Positions 1-11,386 of a stretch of 64,000 nucleotides of DNA are shown here, piece by piece. The notes beneath the pieces are model-generated. The model did not search any database and was not told the DNA's origin. It was given only the letters and a program-made list of their open reading frames with translations. The position numbers and the translations under genes are program-made. How positions within the stretch are numbered: the stretch's first letter is position 1; each line of letters opens with the position of its first letter. Origin of the DNA: Papaver somniferum (lineage: Eukaryota > Streptophyta > Magnoliopsida > Ranunculales > Papaveraceae); contig NC_039358.1 of the NCBI RefSeq assembly GCF_003573695.1, positions 156,788,920 to 156,852,919 of the forward strand, read 5' to 3'.

Positions 1-883
1 AAAATGAAATTTTGAAAACAAGACAAGAGACTTTTAGAAACATTGATCACAATTCAATCTTAGAGTCAATTTCAGTGTCCCAACATGTTTAACAATCAAA
101 ATAGATGGCTAAGGGTTCTTGATGCTGAGTACAGACTGTCCAGTGTCACTCAAGAATCTTTGTACAATTATATTCCCACACAATCAAAAGAAATTGAAGA
201 ACACTATGTAATTCTACATGATTCAATCACATATACTAGTAACCTTCAGCACAATTAGATGCCCAATAGGAAAAAAATCTAAAGAACACTACAATTGTGA
301 AAGATTCAAATTATTCAATCACATAATCTAGTAAATTTCAGCGCAATAGAACTCTTATGAAGACAACCAAAGTTTAATAATAACTATGCACTGCATTTAA
401 CTAAAAGAAACTAACAAAGCAAACATAGCTAGAGATCCAACAGTGTTCAGTAAACTAATAAAGAAAACATAGCTTGTGCATTGTAATGATTTGAGCAAAC
501 AACCATTTTCCATACTTACAAAACCATCAATACACATCTAATTACAATATTATTCATATCAAATGTAGTTCACAATCGCGCACATAGATTAATTCGATTG
601 AGTACGAATCTGCTAAAATGGCTCATTTTTGCTTGCGAAATGGATATTGTAACTTGATTATATACCAAATATACAAATGATGCTCATCGAGAACATTAAC
701 TTAACAACAATTACTACCAAAATCCACAAATTAAGTAAAACCCATATCTGGGGTTTCAAATTCGAAAAATGAAAAAAAAAATTGAACCCTAAAATTGAAA
801 ATAAATAAATCAATCTTTGACGATAATTGATACATGAATTAAGATTTTAAATCTAAGATACACAGAGAGAGTGGAAAACTTAC
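1..883 (-). other. First intron (partial) of a leftward host gene
   Basis: Read on the minus strand, a splice donor GTAAGT (878-883) follows a pyrimidine-rich leader, and AT-rich sequence with no long ORF then runs to the window edge. This is what a plant leader intron looks like. The acceptor and the coding exons would lie left of the window, so the product cannot be named. Alternatively it is simply intergenic AT-rich DNA. I see no transposon ends or repeats in it. Confidence 0.45.
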
Positions 884-1075
884 AGTGATGATCTCGAAGA
901 GATTGGATTTTAAGATGAATAGAAGTTGCAAGTGTTGTTGGTTGAAGAGGATGAAGAATAAGAAAAAGAAGAAGTAAACAAAACCAACAAAACAAGCTCT
1001 CGTTAACTAAATCTAATGGAGTTCCTGGTCTTCTTCTCTTTTTCAGAGATAAGACGGAAAAAAAAGAGACCAAAT
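884..1075 (-). other. 5' UTR exon of a leftward host gene
   Basis: On the minus strand a CT-rich leader runs from about 30 bases below a TATA box to a consensus splice donor at 883. The composition (CTTCTTC, TCTCTTC runs, no ATG-led ORF of note) is typical of plant 5' UTRs interrupted by a leader intron. The transcription start is estimated from TATA spacing only. No coding sequence is visible, so the gene identity is unknown. Confidence 0.5.
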
Positions 1076-1077
1076 GA

Positions 1078-1108
1078 GAAACCCTAGTTAAAATTATCTA
1101 TATATACC
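1078..1108 (-). promoter_or_regulatory. Core promoter: TATA box plus telo-box-like motif
   Basis: The minus strand holds GGTATATATAG (1098-1108). An ACTAGGGTTT motif, containing the reverse complement of the plant telo-box AAACCCTA, lies just downstream at about 1078-1087, near the expected start site. Telo-boxes near start sites are known from plant translation and housekeeping genes. That this one is functional is inference. Confidence 0.45.
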
Positions 1109-1149
1109 AGCCCTAAATCTAACGTCTATCAGTAATCTACTATCCCTAA

Positions 1150-1347
1150 ATCCTATGGTTAGAATTATTCGGTACTTTCGGTCCGGTACGGCACGGGACT
1201 AGGACAGGACCGTGTACCTCCCTAGCCTCGGTTCCTAGTTTTTGGACCGGTACCTGTACCCCCTTCCTCGGTTCGGTCCAAAATCAGGTACGGTTTCACC
1301 GGTCCCGGGACGGTCCGGTTTTTCGAGAAGGTTCCTGTGCACCCTTA
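1150..1347. mobile_element. GC-rich fragment, possible hAT-type element end
   Basis: This segment is strikingly richer in GC than its neighbours and repeats short CGGT, GGTACC and GGTCC words in both orientations. It ends in GTGCACCCTTA (1337-1347), which resembles the TGCACCC-type ends of plant hAT elements with subterminal repeats. No partner inverted repeat is obvious on the left and no transposase is present. It could be a truncated non-autonomous element or another CGG-rich repeat. Confidence 0.3.
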
Positions 1348-1355
1348 ATGGTACC

Positions 1356-3672
1356 TGAAAAAGCGGGGATCTAACAACATCACCCAATATTTCGCTTAGC
1401 AATCTGTATGGACAAACTCCAATATACTTTTTATGGGAATCAACTAGACAGTTAGACTCAATCAATAAAAAGATATATCAAAGAGTTTATATCTCAATCT
1501 CTCGATTTGATCTTTACTCAAGCAAATGGAAATCTGCGAGTCTTTATCAAAGAGAGATAACTTGGACGGTACCAAATACCAATGTCCAAGGATCAATCAA
1601 TATCAATCAACAACCAAAGGTTGGATTTCCAATTGATGATCTTTAACGCACAACCTGTATTATTTCAATTATATAAAAAATATAACGCGGAAAAGAAATA
1701 ACACAGACACCAGAAGTTTTGTTAACGAGGAAACCGCAAATGCAGAAAAACCCCGGGACCTAGTCCAGATTGAATACACACTGTATTAAGCCGCTACATA
1801 CACTAGCCTACTACAAGCTAACTTCGGACTGGACTATAGTTGAACCCCAATCAGTCTCCCACTAATTCAAGGTACAGTTGTACTCCTACGCCTCTGATCC
1901 CAACAGGATACTGCGCACTTGATTCCCTTAGCCGATCTCACCCACAACCAAGAGGTGCTGCAACCCAAAATCGCAGACTTGATAATAAACAAATCTGTCT
2001 CACACAGAAAAGTCTATCAAAGGATAAATCTGTCTCCCACAGAAAAACCCTAGGTTTTTGTTCCGTCTTAAGATATAAAATCAAGGTGAACAGGAACCAA
2101 TTGATAATCCGGTCTTATATGCACGAAGAACATCCTAGATTAATCAATCACCTCTCAACAATCCTTCTTGACTACACAAGCGGTTTTTCGAGGAATCACA
2201 AACAGTGAGACGAAGATGTTTGTGACTTCTTTATCTTGCCTATCGGATAACTCTCACGATCTCAAGCCAATCAAAGATTGTACTCGTACGATAGAAGATG
2301 CAAGATCAGATCACACAACTACGATAAAAGTAGTATCGGTCTGGCTTCACAATCCAAATGAAGTATTTAAGTCGTTAACCTGGCTTTAGAGAAGAAAACC
2401 AAAGGTTAAAGGAGAATCGACTCTAGCGAGCACACTAGTATCACACAGACGTGTGGGGATTAGTTTTGCACAATGCTAGATGTCTCCTATATATAGTTTT
2501 CAAATCAGGGTTTTGCCTTAGTTACAAAGAATCCATATTCACCGTTAAATGAAAACCTGATTTAGACTCAAGCTAATATTTCTCAACCGTTAGATCGAAA
2601 ACTTAGCTTGTCACACACACTTGGGTAGACGTTTACTGGGTTTGTGAAAACCATGCCCAAACGTGTACATGTATGTTGGTTCAGCATAGTAATCCAAAAG
2701 GTTAACCATATGAGCATTTCATATTAACCTAGTTCTTCTTCACCATAACTAGTTCAATTGACTCAAATGAACTAGTTAGAGAGTTGTTCAATTGCTACGA
2801 GATCTTATGTAACTACACAAGACACAATTGAAACAAAGATGATTCGGTTCGATGAATCGGCTCATGAACTTTATAGCCACGGTTTGCATAAAGCGTTCCT
2901 TAGTAATTTAAGTTTCATGTTCAGAGCACATCTTTAGATCATAAGCACTTAAGCTCACAAACAAGTTCGCCGACTTAAGGCAACCGGCTGAGTTTTCCAA
3001 ACTCAGCAGAAAATATCGGTAAAGAGACTTCCGCCAGTTCGTGGACTAATCACGCAAACGAGTTTTTGGAAAATCCCAGCAGAAATTCTCGGTAAGAGAA
3101 CTTCCGTCAGTTCGCGGACTTGGCAAAGCCAATTCCTCCGGTTTCTCTCAATCAACAAAGTTCGAAAACTTCGGATTAAGGAATACATGGTTATTCACAG
3201 ACCGTTTCACGTCAGAGAAATTCTCAAAGTAATTGAAACTTTTCATGACTTTCGTCACTAGGTGAAGATAAACTTGATCAAAGCGAAACGCTTTACCAAC
3301 ACACGATTTCGAGAAAAAGATAAGTAGTGAATACTCAGCTCGAAATGTCAAATGTGTATGATCCAATCTGTATAGCATACGACTTTTTGTCTCATAAGAA
3401 GTAGGAGATAGAATAGATAGACTTTTGAGTGATAGATACGTTCAAGTCTCCACATACCTTTTTGTTGATGAAGTTCCACGGTTCGTTGAGTAGATCTTCG
3501 TCGTTGTATGATGAATCGCCATGAACTCCTTGAGCTCAACTACACTTTTCTATCCTAGTCCGAGACTTAGCTATGTAGACTAGAAATCAAAACTCATAGT
3601 TTTGATCACTAACATTGACAAACATGCTTGATATAGCAATGCATGCGAGGTCGACCGAGCTATGCTCTAACA
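1356..3672 (-). repeat. Element A 3' LTR
   Basis: This 2317-base LTR begins TGAAAAAGCGGGG and ends TATGCTCTAACA on the + strand. It is nearly collinear with 18723-21077, with indels: it has extra bases near 1660-1690 and lacks about 50 bases near 3190 compared with the other copy. Small ORFs inside (such as 1840-2208) recur in both copies and are not credible genes. Confidence 0.9.
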
Positions 3673-4325
3673 ATCTCCCCCTTTGTCAATTTTAGTGACA
3701 AAACTATTAATACATATGGAATATAAAAAAGATAAACTTTAGTGGCTCCTATTCCATAGTCTAATCTTCAACGTTCCTTGAAATCTTCGTTCTTCCAAGT
3801 ACTCCAATGATCCCAAAGGTTGTAAGTTTAGCACCACCGTTGTTGAAGATCCGTAGCTATAACAATGAGAGAAATCGAGATTCTCGATCATTATTATACA
3901 GTGCCATAGTATCATTATGTAACATCACAGTCTAATTGCATCACGACTTTAACAACAATACTATGGTGATATATATCACTCCCCCTTAGTCAATACTCCA
4001 TCTCGATCATGGAAACCACTCTCCCTTACACAATGATCCGAAAACCATATGTATTTGTAGGGTGAACTACATTATTTCTCCCCCTTTTTGTCAATAAAAT
4101 TGGCAAAGGTAAAAGAACGGGATCATAATGAAATTTCCACAAGAGACATTTCATGGACTAAAAGAAAAATACATACCAACTTAATTTAGATGCAACCATA
4201 AAGCCGAAGCTAAATGCATTCATCAAGGAGTTTTAAGATACAAGATAACCCCTATAAAATTCCACAGCCGCACACCCCGCAGATATTACCATTAAGCACA
4301 AGTTCAAAAGATTTCTCCCCCATTT
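3673..4325 (-). promoter_or_regulatory. Element A polypurine tract and multi-PPT region
   Basis: Directly inside the 3' LTR is CTCCCCCTTTG (minus AAAGGGGGAG). Further C-tracts lie at about 3981, 4018, 4078 and 4314. Their spacing and context match those in C and B. Multiple PPT copies upstream of the 3' LTR are a known signature of Sireviruses. The first also carries the arms TTTGTCA and TGACAAA flanking ATTTTAG. Confidence 0.75.
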
Positions 4326-6248
4326 GATGTCATTCCCGAAAGAACAACAAGAGCGACCTTAATTTCGAAAGAAAAGAAGGATTTTTAATTGGACACCAAA
4401 AACCATGGAAATGATTTTCTATATCCAAAACTCAACCAAATTAATCACAAGTAAACCCGTGATTAATTTAATTGGAATACACAACTAAATCAACCCACAA
4501 AAGTGATCAATTCAATTGATTGTGCTCAACATAAGAAAACTCACGGAACTACGACTAAGATAACCACACGGTGATGACTACCTTAATTGTTCAAATACTC
4601 AACATAAGGAAAACCTTACGGAATATACGACTACATCAACCAATAGAACATGATTAGTATATCCGTTCATATACTCAACACAAGAACTTGTGGAATATAT
4701 GAAAAACTCAACTAGATTAATTACAAGAGAACCTATAATTAATCTAATTGGAATACACAACCAAACTAATCACTGAAGAAATCAATTTAATTGTCAAATG
4801 ATTTTGCTTGACAAAAGAAGACTTTCGGAGCAAATAACTAAATAACCAATCAAGATGATTAATTTAGTTCAAGAATGCTCAACATATAGCATCTCATGGA
4901 ACAACCAACAAGGCCAATATTAATCGACATAGTTGTAAGGTGCTCAACATAAGATACACAATGGAGCCTTCACGGTAAAACATAACAAAATGGATCAATG
5001 AACATCAATACCATGGATAACATACAAGGATCTATTCTATTTTCCATCAGTATTTGCATAACGACATAGTAGACTTTATCCTTGCCACACAACAGATTTT
5101 ATCCTATTTTCCATCAAGTAAATGACTGCATAGGCATAACTTTTGTATTTGTCAAAAGTCCATTCGTCCTTTCATTAATACGAATACCAATTTATGAACG
5201 AATTTACTTTTGACAACATATGGGACCTTCAAGTTCACGGATGCAAACAATACATATCCCATAAACAATTGCAATATCACAAAAGCATAAAGATTAATAC
5301 TGCAATAACAATCTTTGCCCTTAGAAGGTAGAATCAATCTTTTTCGCACGGATTTATACCAAGGGTGGTTACCAAAAGCGTATAAAAAGATTTCCTTAGC
5401 AAAGAAGAACATACAAAGTTATTGACGACTATGCACCATAGTTCACATGAGATGATTGTGAACACTCAAGAATATATAGCAATGTGAACTACTACCCATT
5501 CTCGACCTTCCTTCTTTGTGATTAACCAACATCACTCTTGTAACATCCACAAAATATCTTAGAATAGGATTTCTCAAAGAATCCCAGTGCCCAAGTCCAA
5601 GAGAATAGAACAAGTGCAACGAAACGGAGCAAACACTAAAAAACAAGAGACAGGACAAAGAACAATGTTAACTCATCCAAATTCAATAATTCTCATCTCC
5701 ATTTTTAAGGAAATTCAATAAGGACGTGAATGCAAAAAGAATGAGGTAAATCCGAGTTCGGAAGAAGAAGTTACGGCCAAAACAAGTTTACCGAATATCG
5801 ATGTCAAGTATGCATACAGGTTTGCGAACTTAAACCCCTGTATTTTGATTTTGAATGTTGTAATACATACTTGGTATGTGTACCATGTAGTCCAAACATC
5901 CCGAACTATTATTTTCAAACCTAAACATTTAAGAACCTTAAATACAGATCAAGTTAGATAGAAATGAACGATAAGCAAGATTATTATAAGTATTCTAAGC
6001 AAATAAAAGTACAAATCTTGCTCAAATTTATAGACATACCTTTTTAGATGAATCCAATCGAATTCTACCGCCTTACCGAACATAATCTGTGTGCCCCAAT
6101 TCTTGTGCTTCCCTCACCGTATACAAAGCAGGGCATTCCTTGGTGAGGATGCACTTCCAACACAATCAAGTTGCGTCGGGGTGAACAAAGTCTTGCTCAC
6201 CACAAGTGACCTTTGGATTATCATGAAAGAGATCACTTTTAGAACCTT
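4326..6248 (-). other. Element A non-coding 3' region
   Basis: This AT-rich stretch has no credible ORF. It contains repeated words built around CTCAACATAAGA, GGAATACACAAC and AATTAATCTAATTGG, which recur at 30860-31330 in C and 23990-24300 in B, so it is family-specific untranslated sequence. A piece related to element E's LTR lies inside it (about 5580-5905). Confidence 0.6.
5580..5905 (+). mobile_element. LTR fragment related to element E, inside A
   Basis: The text from GTGCCCAAGTCCAA through GAATGCAAAAAGAATGA, TCCGAGTTCGG and AAGTATGCATACAGG matches, with many substitutions, the order of words in element E's 3' LTR at about 61625-61930. It shows no LTR ends or target duplication of its own. 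It looks like an internal piece of a gypsy LTR acquired by A or by A's ancestor. Boundaries are approximate. Confidence 0.6.
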
Positions 6249-7259
6249 TCACATCCAATTCCATTTTTCCAAAAACTTGTTAAGTTCCAACATCATGGAT
6301 ACTGCCTTTTCCATAGTCATGGAGTTTTCTGGAAGATCATTCCTTTTCACACTCAAAACATCATTGTCTTTCTTAGGTATCCACTTCTGACTGCGTTTAG
6401 GAACATTCAAAACCTTCTTCCCATCACTCTCTTCTAGAATTATTGAAAGAGAATTGGATTGACTATTCTTTTGCAAGTTAGTCTTTCTCCAATTGGGAGC
6501 ATCGGATCTTGTCTTCGTCTTTACGAAGTTATTATTTTGATAACCATTACGATTATGAAAAGGATTCGTACGACGTTTATAGGCAAATCTAGGTCTATCA
6601 TAACACTGATTCCTTTGCCTAAAGGTTGGACAATTACAACCTGTAATGTTAAGAGGATCAGTCTTAACGTATGATCTTGGTTTCACAACTTCTTGTGATT
6701 CCCAAACAAGAACATCATGAAGTTTCCCATTCCTTATACGGAAACGACATCTCCTTTCCAGGTGACCTTTATTTCCGCAATAGTGGCAAACATAAGGAAT
6801 GTTCTTACCTCGATCTGTGTGTGCTAACTTTGGAGGTTGATAGACTTTTCTCTTTTGAAACTTAACTGCCGGAGAAGGTATTTCACTTTTGCCATCAGTG
6901 GAAACCTTTTGTTGAGAAGAATCACTTGTCTTGACAAATTTTACCTCTTTGCTAGTACTTGGAGCATCTATTCCATTATAGCCCAATCCTCATGTATCAC
7001 GATGATTTTTACTTGCTCCTAGCATAATGGTTAATTTGCTTGAACTAGTATTGAACTTTTTCTAGTCATCTTCCAACATCTTGATTTTATCAAGAGCAGT
7101 AGCTAAATCAGCCTCAAGGCGTTTTTCTCGAGCGAGACAAGTACTTTCTCTGTCATCAAAACTAATTTGTTGAGAGTTAAACCTTGCTTCAGATTCTGCA
7201 AGTTTATTTTCCAACAAAAAGTACTTTTGATAAAGATTATCACATTCAAGTGACTTCAT
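6249..7259 (-). pseudogene. Element A gag C-terminal part: coiled coil, GLGY motif, zinc knuckle
   Basis: One minus-strand reading frame runs from 7259 to a stop at 6249, interrupted by TAG at 7059-7061 and a TGA near 6990. The first 65 codons are rich in Leu, Glu and Lys with a heptad-like pattern (coiled coil). Next come a Ser-Ser-Lys-Leu segment and GLGY. A CCHC knuckle follows at 6747-6788 (CX2CX4HX4C, beginning CHYCGNKGH), then a basic Asn/Arg-rich region and a Leu-rich end. Coiled coil, GLGY and knuckle in that order is the C-terminal layout of Sirevirus Gag, which packages element RNA. Nested element D separates it from its upstream part at 18269-18664. Decayed, and with no pol downstream. 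Confidence 0.7.
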
Positions 7260-7265
7260 ATGTAG

Positions 7266-7270
7266 GTTTT
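7266..7270. repeat. Target-site duplication of D, left copy (GTTTT)
   Basis: GTTTT here is repeated at 18264-18268, directly outside both ends of element D. This fixes D's boundaries and shows that it inserted into A. Confidence 0.9.
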
Positions 7271-8862
7271 TGATGTGTTTTCGAAGTTGTTGTACATAGT
7301 GATAAAAGGGTTATTTTAAAACTTGTGAAGGCAATGAATTTTATACTTAATAAAAATTTAAAAACAAAGAAAACTTATTACAAAATTGACTTCAAGATAT
7401 TAGAAAACGACCAAGACATTGATTTCACTATTACACATGAATAAATTATGGTAAACAATCCAAAACTCTAATTATATTTTAAGACTCTTATTTCTTAATT
7501 CACAAATAATCTGGAAAATTCTCAAAAATTAATTGTATCCCTAAGCATAGATTATCTAAACAAAGCATAACCTATCTAATTGAATCACAACTAATGAAGA
7601 AATTTTTTGCAAACAATTAAAAACTCTGCAAAAGCAGTGATTGAGTGAATTATAAATTATAAATTAGAGGAAATAAATGATTACCAATTATTCATGTGTA
7701 AATAGCTTCTTCACTGCCTTGGTTGTGGGAGAATTATCTCATCATCATGTTGGAAACACGCTCAAAAATCATTTTTATTGCTCAAGGGGTTTACAAATGA
7801 AGAAAATGGGAGAAATAATGCTTAAACCGGGTTTGTAACAATTATTTCTGTTAAAAACCAAACTGTTACAAAGAACGATATAAGGTTTGTGTAGCTGTCA
7901 CTGTTGCAGATAAGTCTTCCCTAGTGTCGCTGTTACTGTGCAAATAAGTCTGCCCTAGTGTCGCTGTTACTGTGCAAATAAGTCTGCCGCTCCACTGTAG
8001 CATGAACGACGGTTCTCTGTGGGTCGTTGTTCTTCGTGTGTTCTTCACCATCAACAAAAATGGAGTTCTCTGCAACTTTGATTTCTCACCTCTGTTGTCT
8101 TCTAAAGTCTCCCTAACTATCCATCCCCATTCGTACTAATCCTCAGCCACTTATATATCCTTTCAACACCAAAATATCTCGTCATAACTTCATCAAATTC
8201 TCCATAACTCGTCTTGAAGAAAAAATATTCTTCGGATATTTTCTTACCTGAATTAACTCTCTCATGCGCCTGTTGTACACGTAATTGCTCCAGCACGTTT
8301 CTACCTAATACCAGTATCAGTTATACATGCAATATCCTCACGAAATCTCCTCAACATGGCACAAAAATCCCGAGTATATTTCCCATACGTGACTTGCCTT
8401 GTTTTCTTCTTGCGAGTTATCCAGCCAAATTCGATCGAAACAAGCGCCCATACCAGCTTTGTTATGACATATCACGTCTACCCACTAAGTTTCAGGGATT
8501 GAATCTCACTAAATCACGTCCGAAATTCGATCGAAAATTCTGCCAGCAACTGTGACTATTTTCCCGCCAATTTCAATTTTCAAAAGATGAAGAAGAAGGG
8601 GTTGTCCATTAACCAACAGCTGGGGTGCGAATAGCAAAGAAGGTGCCCCTTAGTAATTGAGGTGCCCCTTAACCAACGGTGAGAGTCCGAATAACACGTG
8701 TCCTCCAAGGGTGCCCCAGGCAACTTTTCGAGCCGAAATTTCCAAAAATATTTATTTCCAAAAAAACACCTACAAACACACAAAACACCATAATAAGGAC
8801 GAAAAAGAGTACTAACAATAGGAAACATTGAGGACAAATTAGACACATAAATGCGTCTATCA
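7271..8862 (-). repeat. Element D 3' LTR
   Basis: This 1592-base LTR begins TGATGTGTTTTCG and ends GCGTCTATCA on the + strand. It matches 16723-18263 with scattered substitutions and small indels, including an extra 30-odd bases near 7935-7970 relative to the other copy. The short ORF at 8214-8555 is found in both copies and is not a gene. Confidence 0.9.
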
Positions 8863-8901
8863 AATACCCCCAAACTTATTATTTGTTAGTCCTCGAGCAA
8901 A
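8863..8901 (-). promoter_or_regulatory. Element D 3' polypurine tract with AGGA-loop inverted repeat
   Basis: On the minus strand the arms TTTGCTCG and CTAACAAA flank an AGGA loop (8882-8901). AATAAGTTTGGGGGTATT follows and runs directly into the LTR. The G-rich tract is the primer for plus-strand DNA synthesis. The stem has two mismatches here and is near-perfect in G (52858-52879). Confidence 0.75.
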
Positions 8902-8917
8902 ACTAATAAAAAATAAA

Positions 8918-8964
8918 ACCGAGTTAATCTCGGGAGAGTTTACCGGAGGTGTACCCACAAAACC
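8918..8964 (-). promoter_or_regulatory. Conserved hairpin block upstream of the D 3' LTR
   Basis: Read on the minus strand, GGTTTTGTGGGTACACCTC is followed by GTAAAC and by the inverted repeat CCGAG / CTCGG around ATTAA. The same block occurs in E (about 61263-61311) and G (about 52710-52758), there with arms ACGAG / CTCGT. Confidence 0.6.
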
Positions 8965-10091
8965 ATTACTTCTAATTGGTCACAAGTATCCAAAGAGCTA
9001 TGAGGACATACATATTCTCAACCTATCTCCAAGTAACTAGAATGCCAGAGAAATTAAAGGTGTCAGCTCTAAAGCTGACTGAAGAAAAGGGGAGACACAT
9101 CCGCAACACTGCTAGATAAAGAGATATCCGCTACACAACTAGATAAACATTGTAATATGCGTCCGCTGCTTTACAGCTGGATAAGATTAGGAGAGAGATA
9201 AAGATGAGAGGGACATCTGCTACACAGATGGACTAATTACGTGTGATGAGTTAAACCAGTGCTAGAAAGATCTTGTGCCAGATTGAAAGCGGACTTAACA
9301 AAGCAACCAAATGTATCTTTCTTCGACTCTCTCATAGTGCTCAGTAGAAACAACGTCTTCTTCGGTCTTCAGCTGTTGATGATAAAATATCAAACCTCAT
9401 AGAACCTTGAAAATTAACTCTTCTCTTCGATTTCTTGCTTGACTTATAAATTTCTACTTCCCTTTGGCCTTATTGAACAAAACGTAACGATGATGATTTT
9501 TTTTTTTCATTTTTTTTTTTCATTTTTTTTTTTCATTTTTTTTTTTTGGAAACAAAAATTACAAGACAACAATTTACATGGCCATGAGAGAAGGACTTTC
9601 AAAACTTGGATCTTCGCAACTTGTGATGTCTTGGTATCATGGATTCTAACAACTTATATCATTTTCTCTTATAACTTCAACTTTGATTTTTGAATTATTC
9701 TTTTCTATTGTTGCTTCTAAACCTAAAACGTCTTCAACTTTCTTCATAGATTTTTATGTCGCTCCGCTTGTTGATGATGATAAGTTTCTACTGAGAGAGA
9801 GTCGCAATCCAGTAACTAAGACTTCATTGCGAGGTTGCTTTGTCTTTCTAGCATTTCCTGACTTACTTGCCTTTCCATCATGTATGGTTAGGTCCATCAT
9901 GGTTACCCTCTAAAAGGAACAAGTTCTCTCCTGAATTTCAAGGATCTCAATGTCTTTTTCTCTAATGTCTCAAAAGGTTGTTATCCCTAGCATTCCAATT
10001 TCTATCTTTTCGGTGAGAAACAATATGTAAACTTAGCTAACTGGATACCATGTGACGCTAGAAGTTTCAAAAATTCAACTAAAAAGTTCTT
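8965..10091 (-). other. Element D non-coding 3' region with A-rich tract
   Basis: No credible ORF is present; an env-like gene, found here in some Athila elements, is missing or unrecognisable. On the minus strand, runs of A broken by TGA (9499-9549) form a conspicuous tract similar to one at 51790-51862 in element G. Around 9080-9240 short words such as CCGC(T/A)ACAC and AGATAAA recur (a degenerate local repeat). Confidence 0.6.
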
Positions 10092-10130
10092 CCCCACCCC
10101 CAAACTTAAATCTAACATTGTCCTCAATGT
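10092..10130 (-). promoter_or_regulatory. Internal AGGA-loop hairpin with PPT-like tract (D)
   Basis: On the minus strand a perfect inverted repeat, ACATTG and CAATGT around AGGA (10115-10130), is followed by TTAAGTTTGGGGGTGGGG. It lies just past the end of integrase. The same arrangement is at 51704-51740 in G and 59850-59886 in E. Confidence 0.75.
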
Positions 10131-10246
10131 TTCTAATGAAAGAGCAATACCAAAAGTAAAATAACACGAGGAGAAGTTGGAGAGATAGTACCTGGGTGAA
10201 GAAAATCAAAAACTAATATACAACATACAACTTCCTAGATGGTCAA

Positions 10247-11386
10247 TCAAGGGTAAACAGGGTCCTCCAGAGGGACCTCCTCAACATCACCTGTAGGAAA
10301 GGGCTCTAAAAAGGGTTTCAATTTCTGACCGTTAACTTTCGAAGAACTACTACCATCCGGTGTCTCAATTTCAACAGCTCCATGAGGAAAGACAGTGCGA
10401 ACAATAAAAGGGCCCGTCCACCGAGAACGTAACTTCCCAGGGAAAAGATGTAAACGGGTATCATACAGAAGAACTTTTTGACCTGGATAAAATGACTTCC
10501 GTAAAATATTTCTATCATGCACAAGTTTCATTTTGTTCTTATACTCCTTCGCACTATCGTAAGCATCTATACGAATCTCATCCAACTCATTGAGCTGGAG
10601 TTTCCTATGGGATCCTGCCTTGTAAAGTGAAAAATTTAGCTGCTTAACAGCCCAATAAGCTCTATATTCTAACTCAACAGGTAAATGTCATGCCTTGCCA
10701 TACACAAGCCGATAAGGCGACATTCCAATGGGGGTCTTAAACGCAGTACGGTAAGCCCATAAGGCATCAGTAAGCCTAGACGACCAGTCTTTCCGATTAG
10801 GATTAACTGTTTTCTCTAATATACGTTTTATCTCCCTATTGGAAACCTCTACCTGACCACTAGTCTGCGGATGATACGGGGTAGCTACCTTATGTGTAAT
10901 ACCATAGTTCTTCATCAGAAGCCTAAAAGGTCCATTACAAAAGTGCGACCCTCCATCACTAATTATAGCTCGCGGTGTACCAAAACGTGTAAGTATATTA
11001 TTTTTCAAGAACTCAATCACAACCCTATGGTCATTGGTTTTACACGCAACTGCCTCAATCCACTTAGAGACATAGTCTACGGCGACAAGGATGTATAGGT
11101 TACCAAAAGAATTAGGAAACAGACCCATAAAGTCAATACCCCACACATCAAAGACCTCAACAACTAAAATAAGGTTCAAGGGCATCATGTTCCTACGGGA
11201 AATGGTTCCTAATTTCTGGCAACACTCACAAGTAACACAGTAACTATGGGAGTCTTTAAACAACGAAGGCCAATAGAATCCACACTGCAATATCTTAGCA
11301 GCAGTCTTCTTAGCACTAAAGTGACCCCCACAAGCATGATCATGACAAAAGGAAATAATACTGGACTGGTCACTCTCAGGTAACAA
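10247..11386 (-). pseudogene. Element D integrase
   Basis: One minus-strand frame carries the integrase, broken by a single TGA (10688-10690) where CHLPVELE-type sequence normally follows. The N-terminal HHCC zinc finger is visible (His residues in HDHACGGH, Cys pair in CVTCECC). The DDE core follows, with the first Asp in WGIDFMG, the second in ISDGGSHF and the Glu in [10 protein letters not shown]. The C-terminal part has [10 protein letters not shown] and AVEI, the chromatin or DNA-binding end usual for gypsy integrases. It would join element cDNA to host DNA. It is out of frame with RNase H and the linker between them is partly deleted. Confidence 0.85.

Noticed and set aside
1840..2389. 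ORFs of 122 and 73 codons repeated at 19172-19721
   Set aside because: They are parts of the A LTR pair; repetition comes from the LTRs and no domain is recognisable.
8214..8555. 113-codon ORF repeated at 17632-17973
   Set aside because: Inside the D LTRs, on the strand opposite to the element, and without protein-like features.
9439..9693. 84-codon ORF with a Phe-rich stretch resembling a membrane segment
   Set aside because: It is produced by poly-T runs in D's untranslated region on the strand opposite to the element.
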